From assembly GCA_010093485.1 (NCBI GenBank), contig MU001502.1, forward strand, positions 1,570,057-1,634,056: a stretch of 64,000 bases of DNA, given 5' to 3'. The notes under the pieces are model-generated. The model did not search any database. It worked only from the letters and a program-made list of their open reading frames with translations, and was not told where the DNA came from. This document shows, one piece after another, positions 21,547 to 30,462 of this stretch (the first letter of the stretch is position 1; every line of letters begins with the position of its first letter). The position numbers and the translations under genes were made by a program. The DNA comes from Karstenula rhodostoma CBS 690.94. Its lineage: Eukaryota; Ascomycota; Dothideomycetes; Pleosporales; Didymosphaeriaceae.

Positions 21547-22255
21547 CGTGTACGATGGCAGAATTCGCCGCAAGAGTGTGAGTGTGACGGTGTTGAGGTG
21601 TAAGAGTCAAAAGAGAAAGCGGGCGACGCTTGTTGACTTTCGTTGCGTTTGCAGTCTGTCGCTCCTTCCTTATATGAAAGTGAACGTGCACCAACCCCAC
21701 CATCCAATGAGCGCAAACTACGGGCAGAACAGCCGAGAACAGACGTGAGTGACGTATCAGTTATTATGAATCGTATCGTATGCTAGAATCCGGCCATTAC
21801 ATTGCCACTGTGAGCAGTCTAGGCGACAGGACGTTCCACAGTCACTGGGTGGAACCTATAGCTTAACAGCAATTGATCGCTATTCCCCAGATGAATTACA
21901 AGATATACAGGGCATTCCAAGTGTATATAATACCGTCTGTTACGGATGAACAGCCGCAGCCTGTAATATCAGGGACTGGCTTGAGAAGCACGAATCATAC
22001 CTGAGAGAGGGCGGAATCTATTTTGAATAGCCAATTCTTTTGTGTTTTCTCTTCCGATGTTTCCATTCTATATACAAATGTAGTTGTGACGTACTTAGCA
22101 ATCGAGTAGAAGTTCAGTGTAAGAGCCAAACTCCAGTTCGCAGCCTGAGAAGTTCACCTGGTTCCCTCTTAGCGTCTTGGCATCGACGCCAATTGGCCCG
22201 CCTCCAATTCTCTTTGTTGTTCTGCACCCCATCTTTCCATGTCATCACAGCAACA
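21547..22255. other. Intergenic upstream of TRM9, contains a USP relic
   Basis: The left part is the promoter of the zinc-knuckle gene (minus). The middle holds a decayed USP fragment (own entry). The last 160 bp form the TRM9 upstream region. Confidence 0.6.
21765..22060 (+). pseudogene. Decayed 3' fragment of a fourth USP-like paralog
   Basis: In the frame beginning near 21783 the DNA reads SGHYIATVSSLGDRTFHSHW then VEPI and a stop. This matches the His box and following block of paralog 2 (NGHYIASVRSPGTKPFYN, HWVQPI), with the catalytic Asp segment deleted. Further on, IPQMN and DEQPQPVI correspond to paralog 2 NPQQN and DEQLQVIP. The similarity continues past the stop at DNA level: both have ACTGGCTTGAGAAGC followed by a near-identical TCATACCTG block. 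Only the C-terminal third and 3' flank remain; there is no Cys box. Confidence 0.75.
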
Positions 22256-23123
22256 ATGACCGACGCGGAGCAACAAGGCGCAGCTTACGAAGAAGAACAT
22301 GTGCACGCGGTCTACGAGCAGATAGCCTCGCATTTCTCGGCTACTCGCTACAAGGTGTGCGTCATCCGACCTGCCCCTCGCGCACATGACTAATATGGAT
22401 CAGCCATGGCCGATCATCGAGCGGTTCCTCAAAGAACTGCCTGATGGGGCCGTAGGCGCAGATGTCGGCTGCGGAAATGGCAAATATCTCACCGTCAACC
22501 CTCGAGTGTTCATGGTGGCCTCGGACCGGTACGTCGACCCATTCCGCATCTACGTACATGCACCGTAACACACTATCAGTTCCACAAATCTAGTCAAGAT
22601 CGCAAAACAACACCAGCCTCATGATAGCGTAGTAGCAGATGTCATGAATCTCCCTCACCCAAAGCACAGCTTCGACTTTGCCATCTCAATAGCAGTCATC
22701 CATCATATCTCCACCCCGGAACGGAGAATAGAAGCCGTGAAGGCCATCCTGGAGCTCCTTCGGTCGCCTTTGGCAGGAAATCCTGGGAGCGGTGGCCGAG
22801 CGCTGATTTATGTATGGGCGTTGGAGCAGAAGGACAGCCGAAGAGGGTGGGACGAGGGGAACGAGCAAGACGTTATGGTGCCGTGGGTCATGAGGGCAAA
22901 GAAAGAGAAAGAATCGAAGAAGGGGAAGGGCCAGAAGGCCATTGACTCATCTAACGAGGCTGAGCAACCGTCTGAACAGCCCCAGGACAAGACCTTTTTG
23001 CGCTACTACCACTTGTATCGGAAGGGCGAACTTGAGCAGATTATTGGAGAGGCGGGCGGAGAAGTGGTTGAGGCGGGGTACGATAAGGACAACTGGTGGG
23101 CAGTTGTAACGCCGCAATTGTAG
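22256..23123 (+). CDS. TRM9: tRNA wobble-uridine carboxymethyl methyltransferase
   Basis: Trm9, with Trm112, methylates the wobble uridine side chain (mcm5U) in tRNA-Arg and tRNA-Glu, a cytoplasmic step that tunes decoding. Three exons (22256-22354, 22404-22528, 22580-23123) give 255 residues. The N-terminus reads EEEHVHAVYEQIASHFSATR, diagnostic of this family. The AdoMet-binding motif I is VGADVGCGNGKYL; the motif DVMNLPHPKHSFDFAISIAV and IHHISTPERR follows. A charged Lys-rich insert lies at about 185-210, then the conserved LRYYHLYRKGELEQII and the C-terminal DNWWAVVTPQL. Introns of 49 and 51 bp have CTAAT/CTATC branch-like sites. It is a conserved gene sitting inside the accessory island. 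Confidence 0.95.
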
Positions 23124-24084
23124 GGCCCAGAAATTCATCACACGTATTAATCTCATGTGCAGCGAAAAGTCGTAGCCCTTTCTTGTTAAGAACCTGAAGC
23201 GATTATTGACATTGGTATGATCAATGAAGATTTGGCCAACTTATGCTAGAACGACTGCGAAAGGATGAGACCAGACAGGACTCGACATGTAATGGGTCAA
23301 GCACATACAAAGGCTGCATTTTGGGGACATATCAGCGGAAAACATTCAACGTGGAAAGACATAAACAGTGCTACTTCAATAGTTTGAGTACCGTACTGCT
23401 CCTGGAGTAACACGGTGTACTCGGACTTCTGATCAGACATTGTAAATCTACCAGCATGTGCGACTCGTCGGGACCTATCATTTCCATCAGTGCTTTGCTC
23501 ATAGCATGGTCAGGCAACGTGCTTGCGGCAAACGTGGAAGAACCTTCAACATCGCATGCCCGCGAGTACTATCAGGAGGTATTTATGGTGTTTCGAAGAA
23601 GGAGAGTTCTATTCGAAATCAGGGCAGCTAATCTTTCGTTTTCGATAGCTCTATGGTTACGAGCTGGCATCTCGAAGGCAAATGTCGATCATGGCCTCTA
23701 CGCAATGTATTCGGTCAGGTTGTCTGTCAATTTTTCTATTCAAGCAACTATGTGTGAAACAATCTATACAATCCCGTCAAAACCAACAGTTCTCCGCTTA
23801 TTGAGCTGAAGTTTGAGCGCAAGCGGATGGTTACTGAGATAAATGCAAACCGGCATACATAAGAGCTATACACAGGCCCGGAGCAAGTCCCAGATAGAAT
23901 CTGCTAAAGAATTTATCGCGGCTCCAGCATCAAATCCACTGTATATCATTCTTCTCGTGGTTGAGTTTATAGAGTCGAGTTTCAGGAGCAGGTACGCAGT
24001 CAATGGCATGAGATTTGAAAAGCTCTTCATTGCTTTGGAACACTATACTAGAAAAGAACGATCTGCAGTACACCACCGAAGTCA
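23124..24084. other. Intergenic between TRM9 and the 76-bp array
   Basis: A plus-strand ATG frame of 117 codons (23456-23809) and another of 85 codons (23843-24100) lack recognisable domains; the DNA is AT-rich. I see no supported gene. Confidence 0.4.
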
Positions 24085-24509
24085 TAGGTTCTATGTGTGA
24101 GCGACGGTAAACACCGTTCGTTTCTCAACACTCTTGGCGATGAAAGCAGCACCAAGTTGTAGGTTCCTATGTATGAGCGACAGTAAACACCGTTCGTTTC
24201 TNNNNNNNNNNNNNNNNNNNNNNNNNNNNNNNNNNNNNNNNNNNNNNNNNNNNNNNNNNNNNNNNNNNNNNNNNNNNNNNNNNNNNNNNNNNNNNNNNNN
24301 NNNNNNNNNNNNNNNNNNNNNNNNNNNNNNNNNNNNNNNNNNNNNNNNNNNNNNNNNNNNNNNNNNNNNNNNNNNNNNNNNNNNNNNGTTCCCATGTGTG
24401 AGCGACGGTAAACACCGTTCGTTCCTCAACACTCTTGGCGATGAAAGCAGCACCAAGTCGTAGGTTCCCATGTGTGAGCGACGGTAAACACCGTTCGTTC
24501 CTCAACACT
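24085..24509. repeat. 75/76-bp tandem repeat array interrupted by an assembly gap
   Basis: Two units to the left and almost two to the right of the Ns share TAGGTTC, ATGTGTGAGCGACGGTAAAC, ACCGTTCGTT, CTCAACACTCTTGGCGATGA and AAGCAGCACCAAGT. Each unit contains the short palindrome ACGGT-aaac-ACCGT. The array lies directly downstream of the coiled-coil gene's stop codon. Confidence 0.9.
24202..24387. other. Assembly gap (186 N)
   Basis: The run of Ns lies inside the tandem array, so the array was probably too repetitive to assemble. True length and copy number are unknown. Frames called across it are meaningless. Confidence 0.99.
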
Positions 24510-24537
24510 ACATGCACCTCCCAGTAGAGAAGGTGTA

Positions 24538-25797
24538 TCACTTGCTGGGGCCGTCATCAGGCGCCATATCGGAGAAATAATCGAGCTCCGTCATGACCTT
24601 GCGAATCCCAAACCAATAGTTGTACTCGTGACTGGGTGCCGGAATGCGCGGCATCAAAATCTCGTTATCCGTCCACTCCGACTTGAACTTGCGCGTGTCC
24701 CAATAGTCGGTGTACGGAAATTTCTTCTGCGACAACAAGATGGGCACGGCATGGCGCGCGACCATAACTGCACGATTGAAAGGATGTACCGGGTTATCGA
24801 TATCATCGGGATCAAACACCATGCATCGAATCTCGTCTCGAACCTTGTAAGCTTCAGCATAACCGTGGCAGAACCCATCATGGGCTGCAGCTTCGAGATC
24901 ATCCTCACTCGCGCCCGAGGGGTTTGAGTTGACGAAGAAGTGGGTCATACAACTCTTGAGCACTTTAACGGGGTCCGATTCGAACAGCTTGACCTCGTTA
25001 TCGAGTTTCTGCCTCTTCTGCTCGAGACTGTGAGACTTTTCGCGATAGTCGCGAACGGCGTCCTGGTAGCCTTGTTTCCTGGCGCTCTGGACTTTCATTT
25101 CTTCCGCCGAATTAAGGTTCTTCTTGCCTACGAGCACTGGCTGGTAGGCTTCGAGGTGCACGATGTCAGCCTCAAGGTTAGTCAGCTTGGACTTTTGCTT
25201 ATCTACGTCAGCTTTGACGCTTGCCAACTGATAGCGGGCTTCGGCCAACTGATCCGCCGTCTTCTTCTCCTCGGCGGCAAGGCCCTGGTCCGAGGTAGCT
25301 TGAAGTTGACGCTGGCGCTCCTCGGACGAACGTAACATCTGCTTGATCAGTTCCACATGGGTGATGTCGCGTTTCGTGTAGTCCGCAAGTCTGGCTTGCA
25401 GGTTCTTCACGGTCGTTTCCAGCCGCTGATTCTCATGAGCCTGAATATTGACTCCGGATTCTTCAGCCTCCTGGTTGGCTTGTAGCTGCATCCTGAGATG
25501 CTCGTTTTGGCGACGTTGGTCCTCAAGCTCCTTCTGGAGTCGCTTGTTTTCGACGCCATTCTTGTCCGTCGCGGACGCGGACTTGGACTTGCTGTCTGCC
25601 TGCTTTGTAGATAAGCTTGGGGCAGCTTTGGACTCACTCTCTGCTGCATAACGCGCGTTTCGCTCGGTTAGAAGGCGCACGTATTTGGTGAGAGTATCTT
25701 TATGACTGCGGAGGAGGTCGTCGTATCGCTCCTGCAGAGGCTTATCTGCTTCGTCCTTGTCGCCCCATATCGTTCTCAAAATGTTCATGAACCACAT
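24538..25797 (-). CDS. Coiled-coil protein of unknown function
   Basis: 419 residues from ATG 25797 (MWFMNILRTIWGDKDEADKP); the open frame continues to 25833 but without an ATG, so an upstream exon is possible. Residues 15-270 are Gln/Glu/Lys/Ala-rich with heptad-like spacing (for example NKRLQKELEDQRRQNEHLRM and ERQRQLQATSDQGL), indicating a long coiled coil. The last 140 residues look globular: VKVLKSCMTHFFVNSNPSGA, HDGFCHGYAEAYKVRDEIRC, VHPFNRAVMVARHAVPILLS and SHEYNYWFGIRKVMTELDYF. I do not recognise this C-terminal domain. The neighbours are the 76-bp array and the third USP paralog, about 500 bp away on the same strand. Confidence 0.75.
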   Translation of the reverse strand: MWFMNILRTIWGDKDEADKPLQERYDDLLRSHKDTLTKYVRLLTERNARYAAESESKAAPSLSTKQADSKSKSASATDKNGVENKRLQKELEDQRRQNEHLRMQLQANQEAEESGVNIQAHENQRLETTVKNLQARLADYTKRDITHVELIKQMLRSSEERQRQLQATSDQGLAAEEKKTADQLAEARYQLASVKADVDKQKSKLTNLEADIVHLEAYQPVLVGKKNLNSAEEMKVQSARKQGYQDAVRDYREKSHSLEQKRQKLDNEVKLFESDPVKVLKSCMTHFFVNSNPSGASEDDLEAAAHDGFCHGYAEAYKVRDEIRCMVFDPDDIDNPVHPFNRAVMVARHAVPILLSQKKFPYTDYWDTRKFKSEWTDNEILMPRIPAPSHEYNYWFGIRKVMTELDYFSDMAPDDGPSK

Positions 25798-26301
25798 CTT
25801 GAAGGCGAGTGTATGATGGGGTTGACGGAGCAAGGACTGGGGTGTATTGTGGGCGGGTCCAGTTAGCGATTGGGGCTATGCCAGATGTGGACGCACTAGC
25901 TACTTTCATGCAAGTTCTCAACCCCACGAGGGGCTCTCATGGGAACATAAATCCCGGATATAAGCTAAGGCCTTTGCTAGTCAGATAGAGAATAACTAAT
26001 CCTGGGGTAACTTAGCTTACTATAAAGTTTATAAGTTTAACCTAATACTATATCACTGGTGTTCACGACGGTCAGGATTGAGTGTGTATGATTACAGGTT
26101 CGTACGAGATTCCATCAGCTCTTCGGCCAACCTTCGATAAATGGTGTTCGCAAGTCATAGATTCGCGATGCAAATCTACACATGTCAGAACTGCATCAGC
26201 TTGCACGTGTTGGCCCTTAGTCTCTTTCGTCCTCATATTCTCTATCTTAACTACCTGTCTTCTTCCCCTTCCCCCTTCCCCTCTTGGTTCTTGGTTTATA
26301 C
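25798..26301. other. Intergenic with an AT-rich patch
   Basis: The stretch 25970-26060 is markedly AT-rich with many TAAC/CTTA-type words, resembling repeat-induced-point-mutated element debris. No gene is supported. Confidence 0.45.
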
Positions 26302-27546
26302 CTATGCTAGCCCTCTTACCTCACGACTTCTATTTATGTTTTCCACCGAGCTTCCTTCGTCTCTAATGTACGTCAGTGTAACCACTTGGTAGCCGTTAAC
26401 CCTCGGTTCCTGCAGTGAATTCTGAGGATTCCTCAGAAACTCCCCTCTGTCTGCGAGGACTTCCTTTCTGGTGGACGAAACAAACCAGTAAGGATCATTG
26501 CATCCGCTGTGGCTGCGGAGGCTGGTGATGCTTTGACCGAGGGCCAGTGGCCCGTTGTGCCCGATCGCGCTCGATAGTGTATAGCGTAACGATACCAAGT
26601 CATATTCTTGGAATTGGGTAAGATCCAGAGTGTAATCGATTTTTGGTGTTCGGCGAATCTTCCGTCCGTCAATCGCTGAAAAGGACCTCATCGTGATTAT
26701 GAGAACCCTGGGAGCTGCCAAAATCTTCGTACGTTGGATCTTATTCTGGTTCGCATTGTTGCATTGTACAGACCCACATGGAGAGTTTAACTTAGTTTGT
26801 GTAAACATCTCGGTAATTGCCTCGCTCACGCTCTTTGCTGTATGTGGTGGGTTTCGAGGGGTATAGTCGATTCCCACATTCTCGCTGCCGTAGAAACCGC
26901 TCACTCGAGCGTCGTCGTGACAGACCTGGCACGTGTCGTAAAGGTGGTATTTCAAAGTGAACAAAGCGTCCCAGCTTTCGTTCCATCGCTCGTCCTCAAG
27001 CCCAGGCTCTATGCCCACATCTCTGAGCTGTCGAACAAGCCATCGATAGAACTTACCGGGGCTTCCAGACTGGTGTGGCTGGAAGAGCCCGCTAGCATAG
27101 GCCTGCTCCCTGATTTCCTGTAAAGGAATGCTATCATCGGCAATGGAATTTTGGAGGGGTACAGTGCCCCAATATCGCCTCATGAGAACTCTCATGCTGC
27201 ATCTCACACAAGGCGGGTCCACCTCGTCACATTCTTCTGTGAATTGGTGCCTACTTATCCACTGAAGGAAGATTGGAATGTGCATGAGAGCCTGATAAAC
27301 GGAGTTTTGGTAACAGTGGTTACTGTGATTGGAGATTAAACGGGGTCCCAAATGCGGTGCTACACGCAGTGTCTGATTACCGCCGACAGGGTTCGTAAGC
27401 CAGTCGCTGGACATGAACTGAGACCGATAATCGTATGCTGCCTGCATCCGGTGACGCTTGGGGGCATCAGGGTCGAACAAGTCGACGCCGTTATTGCGTG
27501 TGCTTATTTTCTTGCGGTAAGGCGCATGTTTTTTGGTTCGGGGCAT
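26302..27546 (-). CDS. USP-like protein, catalytic His and Asp lost (paralog 3)
   Basis: Uninterrupted 414-residue ORF from ATG 27546, homologous to the USPs at 15.5 and 18.3 kb over the full length. The N-terminus is basic (MPRTKKHAPYRKK). The Cys box reads LISNHSNHCYQNSVYQALM with Cys78 and the oxyanion Asn73 retained. The family-specific cluster is CVRCSMRVLMRRYWG (113-127) and the zinc ribbon Cys206/Cys209 and Cys257/Cys262 is intact. In the His-box position it has LALGQSITSLRS, so Gln338 replaces His, and the Asp position falls in WFVSSTRKE. It is therefore predicted inactive as a protease yet keeps fold and zinc sites and an intact frame. It may bind ubiquitin or act as a regulator; this is inference. 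Confidence 0.8.
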   Translation of the reverse strand: MPRTKKHAPYRKKISTRNNGVDLFDPDAPKRHRMQAAYDYRSQFMSSDWLTNPVGGNQTLRVAPHLGPRLISNHSNHCYQNSVYQALMHIPIFLQWISRHQFTEECDEVDPPCVRCSMRVLMRRYWGTVPLQNSIADDSIPLQEIREQAYASGLFQPHQSGSPGKFYRWLVRQLRDVGIEPGLEDERWNESWDALFTLKYHLYDTCQVCHDDARVSGFYGSENVGIDYTPRNPPHTAKSVSEAITEMFTQTKLNSPCGSVQCNNANQNKIQRTKILAAPRVLIITMRSFSAIDGRKIRRTPKIDYTLDLTQFQEYDLVSLRYTLSSAIGHNGPLALGQSITSLRSHSGCNDPYWFVSSTRKEVLADRGEFLRNPQNSLQEPRVNGYQVVTLTYIRDEGSSVENINRSREVRGLA

Positions 27547-27925
27547 TGCAGCGGTTCTCGTGTGATGGGTCTAAGATTTTTTAAATGAATTTGAAGGGAA
27601 AAAGTACTCGATGAACGTCTAGAGTAAATATGTTGGTGAGTGTGTAAGCTGAAGCGTTCGTTTGCAAGTTCCAGCCGTCCTCACGCAGCTCGAGATAAAT
27701 ACGGGAAGTCTAGAGACCGACCGAGGACGGTGTTGAAGGACAAAGGATGCTAGATAGTGCAAGGATGCATTGTTCCACGTCAATTTATCAAAGAAGCGCA
27801 CGCCGGACAAATCATATCGACATCTTTGTTAGCTGAGCCACTTCCAAATATAAACCTTGCAGAAGAGAACGAAAAGGATTAGGAAACGTTATGCGATCTC
27901 CATTTTGGCGTCCACATGGCTGCAA
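27547..27925. other. Intergenic region without a supported gene
   Basis: Upstream region of USP paralog 3. I see no further element. Confidence 0.45.
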
Positions 27926-28632
27926 CTAGTCAGAATCGCGAAGTGGATCCCACGCATTTCCATCATGTCCTGTCGACCTTGACCAAATTTTCGATCGTTC
28001 CCCATGTAAACTCGAACTAAGAATACTGGGCCTTTGTACAATCATTTCCCTAGATACATCATCGTTCTTACTTTCCTCCCTATGAATTCTTCCGCCATGC
28101 AACTCAAACGCCAAAACCAAATGCACAACACCACCACCATCCTCCCACTCACTCACGATATAAGCTTTCCCCGCTGCCAAAACCATATCAATCTCACAAA
28201 CCCCTTAACCAACCTAATGCCCAACCAATCTCCTAAGTAAACCCAGCGCATGAGCGTCTGACAGCTACACTACTAGAGCAAAGAGTCTCTAAAGTTTCTC
28301 CGCCACAGTGTCTCCCCCCGCTATATCCAACCCCAAAACAAAACCAACCCCAACAATCAATTTCTCCCCCTCCCCCCCTCACTCTCCTTCCCCATCCCCT
28401 CCTCCATCCAAAGCACCTCCCAAAGCCCCAACAACCTCCTCCCCTCCCCCTCCCACCCCCTCGCCCTCCGATACGGATTCGGCTCCCCAAGATACCCCTG
28501 CCACATCCTCCCCACAAGCCACAAATATCCCTCCACCGTCTCCTTGTACTCCTCTGGCGACACCTTCACTTCCAGCTTCCGTGCGCCGGTAGTAGATTTG
28601 GAGGTTGGGTTCGGTGGCGGGGGGTTTGTCAT
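27926..28632 (-). CDS. Possible two-exon gene of unknown function
   Basis: Two minus-strand frames look protein-like. The first (28360-28632) starts MTNPPPPNPTSKSTTGARKL and continues LEVKVSPEEYKETVEGYLWL; the second (27926-28190) includes VLAAGKAYIVSEWEDGGGVV followed by HLVLAFELHGGRIHREES. Between them lie stops and a G-rich stretch, so an intron would be needed; I could not fix its ends. Neither part matches a family I know. It may be a real small gene or chance frames. Confidence 0.28.
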
Positions 28633-29241
28633 GTACGGGAGGGAGGGGCTTGATATCGAGATGGCGCGGGGAATTGTGGATAGTTGTGGTAGAGTGTGCG
28701 GAGCGCTTGTGTGTGTTAGGGTCGTTTTTAGTATGATAGATGATAGATGATAGATCTGGGTTACGAGGTGTACGTACGGATGAGTGGTTAGTTTGTATAT
28801 CTATGAGAATAGATAGTTTCAGGGTTGGAAGTCTAGAATCAGAAACGTAAGATGAGCTGTGGGGTCTGCTAACCTGTGTTAGAACCTGGACAGCCTATAA
28901 TGCGATACGTGAAATGAGATGTTGGATTTGTTTCTCTGTGCTGGAATCCAGCCAGACAGTCGATCCAGACACAGACCATCCGGGTTCATCAAGTGGCTGC
29001 AGAAGCAATATGCGCGCGTGACACTTCGAACAGAATGCTTTGTTTCTGGCAGAGTACACTTCACCTCGTTCTTTGTCATGTAAGCAGCGCTTTGTGCGGC
29101 CTTGTGGTGCGAGATAGGAGGCGTGGCAGACAACGAAAGACAAAGGCGCACGTGGAATACGATCATTTTCATTGAGATGGAGAAGAAACCAGCCTTGACT
29201 CAATTACCGACGCTTAATTTCGGTCGCCTTATACATTGGGA
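28633..29241. other. Intergenic region
   Basis: It contains a short GATAGAT repeat near 28733-28752 and otherwise nothing I can support. Confidence 0.45.
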
Positions 29242-30330
29242 TCATTCTGTATCGACGCGGTGTCCAAAATACGGAAATCTTGCGTACTCCTCTACTTCCT
29301 CCTTGACCCAGTCGTTTTCCGGACAGTATGGATTCGAGGCGTCTGTGGGATCATCTCCAAACACACGAAACCATTCATCTCGGACGATACCGCGATATTC
29401 TGCTACAATGTCGACAACTGTAGAGAAATTTGGTGTTGAGTGCCCCCTAGGAGGGCTGCTATGGTCTGACCATTCAAATGTAGGCTCGTCATCCATTGTC
29501 CCATGGCTCGTCGGATCTTTGGAGGCAGATGCCGGTGCTGGCCCTCGCCGGCCTTGCGCAAAGGCGGCGCTTAACGTCAGCTGTGGTAGGCCCTTGAGAT
29601 AACTGGGGAGGGCAGATCGATGAGAGTCAGGCGGCGAATCTTTGGCAGCTGATTCCGGTGTGATGGCAGACGAGGAACTATCTTCTGTCTCATTGCCTGT
29701 TTGTTGAACGCCCTGCGCAGTCATGCCCAAAAGTGGTACATCTGCTAGGTGGTCGCTGTCAAGCGTCGGTGAATCTGTGGGAGTGTACAGGGTGTTGTCT
29801 GTGTCGCTATAATTCTCCTCATAACCAACGTCTTCCGCAAAATCTTCATCCAAGGCTTCTTTTGGAGGAGGATGTGATTCCTCGTCGTTTTCTTCCGTGG
29901 GTCGGTCTTCAACATCCTGTCCTATAGCGTCGTACATTTCCTCGAATATGCCACTCAACCCATACTCTTCTGAATCGAGAATCCCAACACGGTGGCCACG
30001 ATGCATTGAACAGCCCGCGCACACACAGTCGTTGTCGCTGTAGCAGCTTCCGGTGATATTGGTGCACGGACGAGGTGCTATCTTGTCTTTCGAAACAGCT
30101 GGGTAGCGTAGAAGTTTTGTTCGGGAGCTCGAATGGTCGATGAGTCGGCTCGTCCAAGATTCTACAACGTATGCAAGCTTTGCTAGAGGATACTGTGCTT
30201 ACGCCAGAGTTAGTATATGTATAGTAGATGTAAGAGTAAGACACACCTGAGACTCTCTGACTACGACCCAACCTGATACGCCTTGGATTTGAATGACTGT
30301 CCCACGGCGAGCGAAGTAACACGTGGGCAT
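29242..30330 (-). CDS. Acidic protein with an N-terminal Cys cluster, unknown function
   Basis: Two exons (30247-30330, 29242-30192) joined by a 54-bp intron with a TACTAAC branch site and CAG acceptor give 344 residues from ATG 30330 (MPTCYFARRGTVIQIQGVSG). The frame stays open upstream to 30462, but there is no ATG there, so an additional 5' exon cannot be excluded. A Cys cluster near residues 65-85 reads CTNITGSCYSDNDCVCAGC, a C-x6-C-x5-C-x-C-x2-C spacing that could bind zinc or form disulfides. The remainder is acidic and rich in Ser, Thr and Pro and ends in an ordered segment VVDIVAEYRGIVRDEWFRVF followed by GDDP. I do not recognise the family. Confidence 0.6.
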
Positions 30331-30409
30331 ACCGGTGGCGTGGAAAATAATGGAGAGTCGCCCGTGGGTGCCCGCGAGGAGGAGGGAGTATAGAGGTGAT
30401 CGGAGGTAA

Positions 30410-30417
30410 GTCACGTG
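30410..30417 (+). promoter_or_regulatory. CDEI/Cbf1-type E-box GTCACGTG
   Basis: Matches the RTCACRTG consensus bound by Cbf1-type bHLH factors. It lies about 80 bp upstream of the start codon of the acidic Cys-cluster gene. Occupancy is not shown by sequence. Confidence 0.35.
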
Positions 30418-30462
30418 GGAATTGTGCCTCTGGAAATATAGTCGTCTCAACCCTTTCAACAC

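Noticed and set aside
24085..24509. Tandem array considered as a CRISPR array
   Set aside because: This is a eukaryotic genome, the units are contiguous and there are no unique spacers.
24048..24541. Several ORFs across the N run, repeating ERTVFTVAHT-like words
   Set aside because: They are frames through the 76-bp tandem repeat and unknown bases, not genes.
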